Source of the DNA: Bromus sterilis | Lineage: Eukaryota > Streptophyta > Magnoliopsida > Poales > Poaceae | Direction of reading: 5' to 3' | Length of the DNA: 64,000 bases | NCBI GenBank assembly: GCA_950022295.1 | Contig: OX465598.1 | Span: 121,317,001 to 121,381,000, forward strand | Part shown: one piece after another, positions 1 through 9,296 of the stretch | Layout of the letters: each line of letters starts with the position of its first letter | Position numbering within the stretch: the stretch's first letter is position 1 | Program-made: the position numbers and the translations under genes | The notes under the pieces: model-generated | Databases searched by the model: none | The model's input: the letters and a program-made list of their open reading frames with translations, nothing else | Told to the model about the DNA's origin: nothing

Positions 1-242
1 CACCTGGTTTTTTACTGCTACCTCTTAAAGAACCAAAACAAACCTGTAGCATTCACCTCCCACCAACCCCTTCCACTTGTTTTTACTACTTCCCCCTAAA
101 AATTAAAACAAACCTGTAATCTCCACCTCCCACTAACCCTTCCCACCTGTTTTTTTACTACTTCCCCCTAAAAAACCAAAACAAACCTGTAGCCTCCACC
201 TCCCACCAACCCCTTCCACCTGGTTTTTTACTCCCTCCCCCT
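1..242. repeat. Tandem repeat, about 72-bp unit, 3.4 copies
   Basis: Units begin at 1, 74, 144 and 217, giving periods of 73, 70 and 73 bp. Each starts with a CACCTGTTTTTTACT-like block, continues with a CCCCCTAAAAA-like block and an ACAAACCTGTA block, and ends in a pyrimidine-rich CCACCAACCCCTTC block. The array is cut by the window edge on the left, so the copy number is a minimum. No coding potential is visible. Confidence 0.85.
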
Positions 243-355
243 AATTTGTACTGCTAAAGCATATTTCATGGCCGTTTCTTTCATATGGTTAGCCCGCCGA
301 TCTGATCGAAGGACACCTTCACCTATCAAGAAAACCCTAACAAAAAATGCACATA

Positions 356-569
356 CTACCTCCATCATAGTTTACAGGGCGTGCGCGTATTCCTATATCG
401 TCAATTAGACCAACATAACACAAGATATATATTATAAAAAATATATCATTTGAAAATACAAAATCTGAAGTTTATGATGATATGTTTTTTATAACATATT
501 TATGTTTTATATTGGTCAAATTGACAACCTAAGAATACGCGCACACCATGTAAACTGTGAAGGAGGAAG
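356..569. mobile_element. Stowaway-type MITE (Tc1/mariner)
   Basis: The two ends are long imperfect inverted repeats. The left end reads CTACCTCCATCATAGTTTAC and the reverse complement of the right end reads CTTCCTCCTTCACAGTTTAC; the match continues inward through GTGCGCGTATTC. The element is flanked by TA on both sides (354-355 and 570-571), the target site of Tc1/mariner elements. The 214-bp length and AT-rich interior fit a non-autonomous MITE. Confidence 0.85.
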
Positions 570-599
570 TATATAGAAATCTAATCACGTCCCATTAAA

Positions 600-1082
600 C
601 CTAGCCGTCGTCGTTGCTGCTCTCCTCTCCCCTAGCCGCAGTTGCACGCCATCCCTCCCTTCCTCCCGCTAGAGGACTTCCTCCTCTCTTGAGACCCATG
701 GCCAAGGTCACCGACGCGGCACGCTGCACAGCGCTTGGTGTCTCCACCTTCTCTCCCCCATCTTCCTTCCTTAGCCGCTGGCAGCGCCAACTGCGATTGT
801 GGCTGCTCCTCGCATGTGCACCAGCTGCCGCCTCCAAGCCCCCCTCTGCTGGAGGTGCAACACAAGCGGCACTGGACACAACAAGGTGAGTTGAATCGGC
901 AGACGCAGAGATCACGTGCGACTGGATGGAGCAGAGGCCTGAGGACATGGTGGACCATGGCCAAAGACGGAGCAGAGAGCAGGAGCGGGGAGGAGACGAG
1001 GAGGACGAGGAAGGATTCACGATGGAAGAACGTGCCTCCGTATCCATGCTTTTTAGGTCTAGTAGAGAAGGCAATGACTGTT
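600..1082 (+). other. GC-rich exon-like segment, unrecognised
   Basis: This stretch is GC-rich and serine/proline-rich in translation, unlike its AT-rich surroundings. An ATG at 699 opens a frame that stays open to an AAG/GTGAGT splice-donor-like site near 883. A second purine-rich stretch at 925-1070 reads as acidic and arginine-rich. It runs directly into a copia gag remnant at 1083. It may be the 5' exon of a decayed gene or DNA captured by a transposon. I do not recognise a family. Confidence 0.25.
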
Positions 1083-1650
1083 TACAGTTTCTAGGAACTG
1101 TTTTAATTGTGGTCAATCAAGGCATATCAGCCGCCTTTGCACAGGACCAAGAAGAGGGTATGGTGGTGGCAGTAGCAACAGAAGTGGTCAGAATGGGAGT
1201 GGTGGTCAGAATCGGGTGGTGGTTCTTCCAATGCTCCTCATTGGAATGCTTCCAAGGCGAATATAGAGGTTTCAGATGAATAGGAGACTGGTACCACGTA
1301 GGCCAACTTTGTCGATACAAATGAAGGTCCATCAATAGCAGCCCATAAAGTAAATTCTGAATGGGTGCTTGACTCCGGAGCATCACAACATGTTATTGGT
1401 CACCTTAATAAGTTTACATCATACACACCACACTCTCACACGTTGGAAAACCATTTACACAGCAGATGGCACAAGCCCAGCCCCTCACAGGTGTTGGGAC
1501 AGTCATATCCACACTGAGTATTGAATTATCCTTGTTTTTGCATCATGTGCCAGCTTTTCCTGTCAACTTAGTGTCCTTTAGTGCTTTGATTGACCAAATT
1601 GATTGCCGAATAATTCTTGATAAGGTTGTGTGCTTGAAATACTTGTAACT
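1083..1650 (+). pseudogene. Copia gag-protease remnant
   Basis: A CCHC zinc-knuckle-like peptide (CFNCGQSRHISRLC, near 1099-1143) is followed after about 220 bp by the copia protease motif WVLDSGASQHV (about 1360-1392) and then by VPAFPVNLVSFSALIDQ (about 1550-1600). These are in the order seen in Ty1/copia polyproteins, but the frame shifts several times. The last motif closely resembles one in the copia element at 9.3-20.5 kb, so the two are related families. No LTR is visible nearby, so this is a degraded fragment. Confidence 0.75.
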
Positions 1651-1691
1651 TCATGTCTTCTAAATTTAGTTCATCAGTTCTTTGTGAATAA

Positions 1692-1855
1692 GAAGGGGGG
1701 CCTTGGCGCAGCGGTAAAGCTGTTGCCTTATTGTTGCACCCAATAAGGCTGTTGAGTCCTGGAAACAGCCTCTTACAGAAATGCAGAGAAAGGCTGTGTA
1801 CGAAAGACCCAAAGTGGTGGACCCTTGTAATGCCCCGGCATTGGGCTGCCCTTTT
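1692..1855 (+). mobile_element. Au-type SINE (tRNA-derived)
   Basis: The left end carries a tRNA-like A box (TTGGCGCAGCGGTAAAGC), and the body contains the Au SINE blocks CCTGGAAACAGCCTCTTACA, AGACCCAAAGTGGT and GGGCTGCCCTTTT, recognised from memory of this grass SINE. The element ends in a short T run, as Au SINEs do. A perfect 16-bp duplication (AGTTCTTTGTGAATAA) flanks it at 1676-1691 and 1856-1871, which defines both ends and shows target-primed insertion. Confidence 0.9.
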
Positions 1856-1871
1856 AGTTCTTTGTGAATAA

Positions 1872-2894
1872 ATGAAAATTTATTTGCATAGTATGGCACC
1901 ACGGGAGAAGCGAAATTGCTCCTGATCTCGCATGCTCACGTGGTACACAGTAAAATATGAAAATAAAGTTTCTGAAAAAACATGCATGCAAGAGCTTGAA
2001 TTCTGTATATGCATGTACATCTTCTTGGATTCCTAGAGTAGAGATTATTTTTGCATGCTTGGCAAATACAATTATTTAGTGCCCCAAAACAACTTTTTAA
2101 ACACTATCTTTGTTACTTCAACAGAGCACATTGTTTCCTGAACTTACGCGCACAGAAGGCACTAAAGAATCTACATCTTTCACTTTTTTTACAATTGGAA
2201 CTTAGTTTCTTTTAGACTGGGAGCCCGTCCTCCCATGCACCTTTAAGTTACTCAGTTTTCCTAGTAGCATAATTTGCTACTGCTGTGGAATTATAGATGA
2301 CAATAATAGGAGCCGTATAATGGAAATTCCCACACTGAACTTTGCAATTTGCAAGATTTTTAAGTACAGTCAGAAATATTGCATTTTGGATGCATGTGGA
2401 TCCTAAGCAAGATTAGTTATATAGCCTTGCTAAGCCAGAATGTGTGTTTCGTACAAAATAAAAGGCTAGCTTTGCTTGGCAAAGCTAGCCTGGATGGTCT
2501 AAAAAATCTTTGCCCTGCCAGGAAAGCCAAAGCGGCTCTCCTCCGTCAGCAACAAGCAATAAAGGTAATGGTAAATGCCTACCCTTGCAAGCTAGCTTTT
2601 CCAAGCAAACTACCATTTGTACGTCAGCTCATATTTCACGGTTAACTAGTATCAGGCTGAAATAACCAAACAAGTAGCCTAGCCATTGTTAGGCTGTAGC
2701 TTGTGCTAACTAGAAATCCTTGCTCATCTAGCCAGCACGAGCAGAAGATCCAAACACTCTTAGTCACCTTCATCTATTGTCAAAGATGAGCCTCCATAAA
2801 GTAAATTCAAAAAACTGGTGCACCAAAAAGAAAGATAGAAAATAGAAGTTGTTCATAACAACACATCAGAATTATATATTGCATTAAGATGTAT
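1872..2894. other. Intergenic DNA and 3' flank of the HASTY-like gene
   Basis: No coding sequence is supported. It contains the presumed 3' UTR and downstream region of the minus-strand gene. A near-perfect palindrome sits at about 2462-2491, with arms AGGCTAGCTTTG and CAAAGCTAGCCT. The segment to about 2760 resembles a decayed MITE whose right end would be CTAAGAGTGTTTGGATC on the minus strand. I could not find a convincing matching left end, so no element is called. Confidence 0.4.
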
Positions 2895-5040
2895 TCATAC
2901 CAAGTCATTCTCAAGGAGCCTTCGCAAACAATCAGAATAAGTGCCAATTTGACGCCGGATTTTCACAAACTCAGCTCTCCGCTATGAAGGGAAGATTCGT
3001 GTTAAGGAAATACCATTAGAGAAGAGAGTTATGAAAAAATCATGAACAATTAGCACCTCCAGAGACAACTTTATGAGATCATGCTTCATATCTGAAAACT
3101 CCGCTCCCGCCAGCTCATCCTTAAGAAGACTCTTTAGAAAGTCATCCTGCGAATCACAGCAAAGTTAAGATATAATGTGTACAAGTACGTACTGTTACAT
3201 TTATCGATGCATATAATTACCTTCGAAGATATAAATTCATCCATACGATCATCTAGCACACCGGAAGCCAAATGGATATCAAGCTCTTTATGTAGGCGTA
3301 TTTGCTCTATTGCCCAATAATACTGGAAAAGGTAGTTCCATTATAAAATTTAAGCTGATCAAAGTAGGAAAAAAAAGGTACCCATACATAAATAGAGAAC
3401 TCATAACTCAAAGTTTTCAATTTCCTTAATTCAGATTTGAATTTTCAGTTCCCAGTGACTCTGGTTATTGGAAACCATTGGTAGTCTTGTCATACACAAG
3501 AGAGTAGATTCAAATTTGCAATTATTTTAAGTTACCATACTACTTTATTGTTTATGGTTTCCATTAGCCAACTTTTTCCCTATTGTCAACCTAGGTCCAG
3601 GATTTGAGTAAGTTCTATAATCTCGGTCTGTATTATTCCATATAGGCCATCACTTAATGTACATGCAATACAAACATACCAGAAATACAAATAACACATG
3701 AAATGTGATGCCTTCTGAATGAAGTTATTCGTGTAATAATGCAATGAACATTATGGAATTGAGTTAAAATAGAAGACCCGGCCAAGTAACACATCAGAAA
3801 TTGTGGAGCCAAGGGAAAAGGGCAGAGTACACCTTATGAAGTATGATTTTCTTTTGACGAAAAAACTTGATTGATAATGATCAATTGAGAACTTTAATTC
3901 TATGTACTATCAGCATAAGGTATCATTTAAAAAATTAGATTCAAGAAGGGATTCCTTTTGAATATATGCATGCAATAGACAAGTTATCAACTTGACATTT
4001 TGTGAAGGCCAGTATCAGGAAATACAAATAAAAGAGGCTGTTAACAATGAAGCCAATAACCTCGTCCTCATGTATCAGTCATGTACCTTGTTATCTTTAA
4101 GCTTAGTCTCGAAAAATGCGTATGCATAAGGCTCCAAATGCAACTTAAAATCACTTGTAGCTGGTACTACTTGCTGCAAAGAAAAACCAAAATGAAAGGG
4201 ACTCCTAGGCACACCAAAGTACTAAGAAGTCAGAAAACAGATGCAAGAACATACCTGGACGTATTCTCTATCATTCGCCTTGGTAAAATGATCAACTATG
4301 CACAAAAGTGTGTCCATGTGGCTCTAAAGAACAACAAAATTTGTTTAGTTGCACCCCGATAACCAGTTCAGCAAAGGAAAGTTAAAGGAAAATTTCTCTG
4401 AAAGAAAGGTACAAGGCTTTAGAAGTTCCACAAGTCACCTTACGTATCAGAGGATGATATACAGGTTCCCAAAGAAGCAATATAGTGTGCAGAAGCTACA
4501 AAGATAGAAAACAAATGCTCAGATCAATTCTCAGATACAGTACTTTTAGTAATTCTACAGGCAAACAAGATACTCACATTAACAGATGGTAACACAGCAC
4601 ACTTGGGAAGCTCAGATGGTATCTCAGATTTTTTTTTGAGACGACGAATAATATCAGAAGAACGGTCAGAGACCTACAATCATTAATACGTGATGCTTCA
4701 ACTATACTGACACAAAAAGCAGCACATTGCATTAATACCTTGATGTAAGGCTTGAGTTTGATTAGTTTGCTAATAAATTTGATTCTTTTCCTTTGGTATA
4801 TAAGGCCATCCACTGAAAAAAACTGTTGCTGCAAGGACAGACAAAATATCCGTAAACATGTATACATGAGAAATTCATCACAAAATGCTTATATGAAAGC
4901 AAGGAGTACATGAAACTGCTTACTTGCCGCAAAGATGAGATGGTCAACATATAAGGGTGCTCACAGCTGTTGATGCCATACTTAGATCTGAACTCTGGCC
5001 TCAGTTTCTGTAAGAGAGCTTCTCCTTTCAAATAATCACG
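2895..5040 (-). CDS. HASTY-like (exportin-5 family) gene, exons 11-19
   Basis: Nine short exons read leftward with GT/AG borders: 4924-5040, 4739-4828, 4578-4673, 4439-4495, 4255-4323, 4087-4173, 3221-3322, 3057-3146 and 2895-2981. Each has a length divisible by three and joins in phase 0, so they continue the frame of exon 10 at 21515. The last exon ends LLENDLV followed by TGA at 2895-2897. The encoded 240 or so residues are helical and charged (for example LLHTILLLWEPVYHPLIRK and YYWAIEQIRLHKELDIHL). I do not recognise them in canonical HASTY, whose C-terminus lies before this point. That they belong to the same transcript is inferred from strand, phase and their position on the other side of a TE-filled intron. 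They could instead be a separate gene that lost its 5' end. The intron at 3323-4086 shows nothing further. Confidence 0.7.
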
Positions 5041-5348
5041 CTGCATGCGTTAATCAGAGAAGTTTGTATTGGTCCCTTAATATTACAGAAGGCATGACAA
5101 CAAGCCTTAAAGAGTACAATCAACAAGAACTAATGTCTTATTTACAAAAATTGTGTTTTCCTCTACAATCCCGTTTTATGTCATACATGAAAAATAATTT
5201 CTAACAAACCTTATTGTTTCATGTATGATTTCCTTTCAGGTTTCAACCATCAAACATTTTCTAGATTTATCGAAGCAAGGATGAGGATCTCATTCATTAA
5301 CAAAAATTATGCAATTGTTACGGTTGTGCCTTAGCCTCCCATAGTTAA

Positions 5349-5755
5349 TGAAGCGGCACAAGGTTGTGGAGGAACAAATCCACCTTGCTGCTACAATATG
5401 ACCAGCACAAATGTTGAAGGAACCACTTCAACGTGCTGCGCTAGATATCGCTCTATGGGCGTGGGCTGCCAAGAGTTCAATCCAAAGTCCCAACCCACAC
5501 AAAGTTCCTTTTTTATTGGTAGGTAGTGGGTACATAGTCTCGTTACAGACTAGAGGTGAGGACCTCTATTTATAGGGCTTTCCAAAGACTTCACATCTCA
5601 CTTCTACTCATATCTACTCATAGCTAGAACACTCTAGAAAACAATAGATAGGGTAAAGAAAAAGAAAAGAAATACTACACTAGAGTGGAAGTATCTAGAA
5701 GTAACCAACCAGTCCTGACATATGATTTTTTTTCCTCGTCTATTGTTCCTAATCA
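5349..5755 (-). repeat. 3' LTR of the gypsy element
   Basis: 407 bp, matching 20824-21251 along its length, but lacking about 25 bp (CTATCTAATCC...GACAGAA) that the other copy has near 20970. A TATA-like CCTATAAATAG lies on the minus strand at about 5567-5577. The minus-strand element starts TGATTAGG here and TGACAAGG in the other copy. Confidence 0.9.
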
Positions 5756-5799
5756 TTCTCCTCTGGTTGTTTGGAACTCGACCTCGAGTTATCTTCATA

Positions 5800-6657
5800 G
5801 AGGGCTTCTTATGGATGGTAGAGAGTCAAGTCTGCAACATTGAAAGTGTTGGATATACCCATGTCACTTGGAAAATCTATCACATAAGCGTTATCATTTA
5901 TCTTCCTCATAATAGAGAAGGGCCCATACCTTCGCTGCCTAAGCTTCCCTTTAACACCTAAAGGCATGCACGGCGACTCAAAGCATCCGCCACTCGTTAG
6001 TTGTTTCAGTTTTATGCATGATGAGATAGTTAAACCTCTCCAAATATGGTGCCCATCTTGCAAGCATGCGATCAAACATGCTTCCGATTTCTAAAATGCT
6101 TCAAGGATTGATGGTCACTGTAAACAATGAACTCTTTAGGCAACAAATAGACTTCCCAAGTTTTCAAAGCTCTGGAAACAGCATACAATTCTTGCTGATA
6201 AGTACTCCATTTCTATCTTGCTTCACTTAATTTCTCACTGAAGAAAGCAATGGGCTTCCTTTCTTGAGATAGAACAGCTCTAATGCCTACTCCACTTGCA
6301 TCACACTCCAACTCAAAAGTTTTTCTGAAATCGGGTAACTCCAACTTGTGAGAGTCTTTGCTTGATCTCACTGAAACTAGCTTCAGCCACTTCTGTCCAT
6401 TGGAACTTTCCTTTCTTCAATCACTCGGTAATTGGTTCCATGATAGTGTTGAAACCCTTAACAAATCTTCTATAGAAAGCTGCAAGGCCATTAAACTTCT
6501 TACCTCAGAAATGATCCTCAGAGTTGGCCATTCTCAGATTGCTTCAACCTTAGAATCATCAACACGAAACCATCACATATTATGACAAATCCTAGGAAAA
6601 GAAGTTGTGTTTGCAGGAAAACACATTTCTTCAAGTTGACGTAGAGCTCATTTTCCC
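5800..6657 (-). pseudogene. Gypsy RNase H remnant joined to integrase tail
   Basis: On the minus strand the RT-RNase H junction reads FYRRFVKGFNTIMEPI (about 6420-6480), and an RNase H motif similar to VYSDHQSLKHF lies near 6090-6130. The frame is interrupted by stops and shifts. Immediately after it, 5809-6075 encodes the C-terminal end of a gypsy polyprotein (GPFSIMRKINDNAYVIDFP), the part that follows the integrase catalytic core. The zinc finger and DDE core that should lie between are absent, so an internal deletion near 6080 removed roughly 1.5 kb of pol. Confidence 0.8.
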
Positions 6658-6660
6658 TTA

Positions 6661-7829
6661 TACTGTGTTTGGATGTAGGAAAATCTGCTGGGAATTGAAT
6701 TGGACTAGCAATTCCATTTCCCAGATGGAAAGGAAATGGACTCTGATTCCAATTCCATTGTTTGGTTGTGAATGGAATTTATGGCTGGAATCGGAGGGTG
6801 GCACACGATTCCAATTCCTATTTGGATGTATGAATCTTGGAATTGGATGTTTTGTTGAGTTTGGACAATATAAAACCTGTTACATGTACGAAAACAATTG
6901 CATGTGTATATTTGAATAGTGAAATATTATTTTGCACGCATAATAACATTACAAATTCAAAATCAAGTCACGAACAATAACAGAAGCAGAGATTAAATAG
7001 TTTTGAAGTACCAACAACAAATGGATAATAATTTTGTCCCTAAAAATAGCACATGTGGGTAGTTCATGTCTCTTACACATGGCAAAAATAGATGGGCAAT
7101 CTGAAATTTCAGACAAAAGAAATTAGGAGGAGGGCACGATCACACAGAAAATAAATTAGGAGAGGAGGGTCGGGCGAGAGATGGCTCGGGCCAGAGGAAG
7201 GGGTGCACATCCTGCCACCGTTCCCATCCTCCCCCGTCATGCCCATCCTGTCGCCGCCATGCCCATCCTCCCCCGTCGTTCCCATCCTGTCGCAGTCGTG
7301 CCCATCCTCCGCCGTCGTTCCCATCCTGCCGCCGCCGTGCCCATCCCGCCGCCGCCACCGTGCCATTGCTCCACCTCCACCGTGCTCATCCCACCGCTGC
7401 TTCCCATCTCCGCCGATCTAGGTTTACCAGGCCCGCCTCTGCCACCGGGTTTGAGGGAGAGAGGAGGGCGGGGCTAGAGGGAGAGAGGAGGGAGAGGAGA
7501 GGTCGTGGACAAGCTCACCAAGGCTGCGCCGCCGCCGGGATTCGATGGAGAGGGAGTGACAGAGGGAGCGACGGAGGGAGTCGAGAGAGGATGACTCGCG
7601 AGGCCTCCTCGCTAGCGCTAGGAAACTTTCCGTGCCTTTCCGAGGGTGCGGGCTCGGAAAATTTGGAGCGAGCGAACAGTCACCGGGGGGGGGGGGGGGG
7701 GGGGGGTGCGTTGGGAATTGTACATCATTTCCACGACCTAATTCTTTAACCACTCCAAACTGGTGAATTCAGGCCGGCCAATTCCATATGAGAAATTCCG
7801 GGGTAACTTTCCTACATCCAAACACAGTG
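6661..7829. mobile_element. Harbinger-like TIR element (TTA target duplication)
   Basis: The inverted ends read TACTGTGTTTGGATGTAGGA on the left and, reverse-complemented, CACTGTGTTTGGATGTAGGA on the right. TTA flanks both sides (6658-6660 and 7830-7832). Removing the element and one TTA restores the gypsy RT frame (motif EVLRENELYVN), which proves the borders. The 1169-bp interior holds no transposase. It carries a CCCATCCT minisatellite and a G22 homopolymer. TTA duplication favours PIF/Harbinger; a CACTA-type origin is the alternative because both superfamilies make 3-bp duplications. Confidence 0.82.
7216..7706. repeat. CCCATCCT minisatellite and G22 homopolymer
   Basis: From about 7216 to 7355, units of about 18 bp of the form CGTCGTTCCCATCCTGCCGC repeat some eight times with substitutions. 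This produces open frames in several registers with no gene-like content. A run of 22 G residues follows at 7685-7706. Both lie inside the Harbinger-like element. Confidence 0.85.
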
Positions 7830-7832
7830 TTA

Positions 7833-8849
7833 GTACTTCTAGCACCTTCCGAATGTGATCAAAGTGTTCATCCTCATCCTTGTTATAGATCAAGATGTCA
7901 TCGAAATAGACCACAACAAAGTGTGATGAGAAGGGTCGAAGGACTTGATTCATCAAGTGCATAAAGGTATTTGGTGCATTTGAGAGTCCAAATGGCATGA
8001 CTAGCCATTCAAACAACCCTTCCTTTGTCTTGAAGGCAGTTTTCCATTCATCCCCAGGTCTGATGCGAATTTGATGATATCCGCTTCTTAAATCTAGGTT
8101 TTTGAACACTCTTGATCCACTAAGTTGATCCAACATAGCATCCAAACGGGGAATAGGGAATCTATACCTTACGGTGATCTTGTTAATGGCTTTACTATCC
8201 GTACATATGCGTCAAGAACCATCTTTCTTTGGGGTGAGCAGGGCTAGTACAGCACATGAGCTAATACTTTATCGAATGTGCCATTTTTTCAGCAATTCCT
8301 TCACTTTCTCCTTCAATATATTATGCTCTTTTGGGCTCATTCGATAGTGTGGAAGATTAGGAAGACTTGCTCCGGGAATTAAGTCAATTCTATGTTGAAT
8401 TCCTCTCATCAGTGGTAGGCCTTGTGGCTCTCCAAGTATGTTCTGAAACTCTGCTAATAAGCCACGTACCTTTGCTGGAATTTCAACAGCCGGATGCTCT
8501 TCTCCCTTTACAAAAGTGCAACACACAAATCTGCCTCCTTCAAGTCTTCCATAAATTCCTTAGAGGTGTGGGGAATAGTTAACATACTTTTGCCCTCATC
8601 CTTTGAGATATTACCATCAGTTTTGTTTGGTAGAATAATGATACTTCTCTTGTTCCAAATGAACGAGTAAGAATTTTCCTTCCCCTTGTGTGTAGTATCC
8701 ACATCAAACTGCCAAGGTCTGCCAAGAAGAACATGGTTGGCGTCCATATCAACTACGTCACACAACAAATTTGAGCGATAATGCTTGCCATAGAAAGTGG
8801 CAGGTTGCATTGTTTGGCGATCCTCATATTCACTCCTTTCTTGATCCAC
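7833..8849 (-). pseudogene. Gypsy protease and reverse transcriptase remnant
   Basis: Reading leftward, 8508-8849 is protease-like (MDANHVLLGRPWQFDVD), and 8269-8526 is the linker and RT start (LPNLPHYRMSPKEHNILKEK). 7833-8145 is the RT palm (SGYHQIRIRPGDEWKTAFKT, then VVVYFDDILIYNKD, where YFDD is the catalytic motif). A frameshift or stop separates the blocks near 8150-8270. The order and motifs are those of Ty3/gypsy pol. The RT coding sequence is split at 7829/6661 by the Harbinger-like element. Confidence 0.9.
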
Positions 8850-9296
8850 CCAATAGTGTAGGGGTGTGGATGATCATGAGTTTCAAGCTTTAAATGGTTC
8901 ACTGACTTTTGGGAGATAAGATTCTCGCAACTGCAACTATCAATCCCTAATTTTCATACCTTGCCATTCACTGTGCATTTGCTCTCAAATATTTTATTTC
9001 GCCGTGCATCGTCAGGTTGTGGTGTGGAACATAGGAGACGCTGAATCACACACACCACCTCTTCGCCTTCTTCTTGACAAACCTCTTGTCCCTCTACATC
9101 TTCAGATTCGTATTCTTTCTCATTGTCTTCTTCATCATGGATAGTTGTGTTAACATATTTTCTTAGTGGGAAACCGTTGGATAGGTGTCCCTCTTCACCA
9201 CATTTATAGCACTTTGGGACTTCATTTACCTTACCTTGCCTCTAGTTTGCTTCGGGTGAGTCATTTTACCTTTGGTGGAGCAGTCTTTTCTGCCAC
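8850..9296 (-). pseudogene. Gypsy gag C-terminal remnant with CCHC knuckle
   Basis: On the minus strand near 9190-9225 a knuckle-like peptide reads CYKCGEEGHLSNGF; the fourth ligand, normally C, appears as F. It is followed by an acidic stretch leading toward the protease. The preceding codons (APPKVK then KLEAR) hold stops. The fragment ends at about 9297, where the truncated copia begins; the rest of gag resumes near 20465. Confidence 0.75.

Noticed and set aside
1693..1765. Possible genuine tRNA gene at the start of the SINE
   Set aside because: Only a tRNA-like head is present, with no full cloverleaf, and the flanking duplication encloses the whole 164-bp SINE.
5722..5961. Plus-strand ORF of 79 codons over the gypsy 3' end
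   Set aside because: It is antisense to the integrase tail and the polypurine tract of the gypsy element.
7181..7477. Proline/histidine-rich open frames on both strands
   Set aside because: They arise from the CCCATCCT minisatellite, which keeps several frames open at once; no family motif and the location is inside a transposon.
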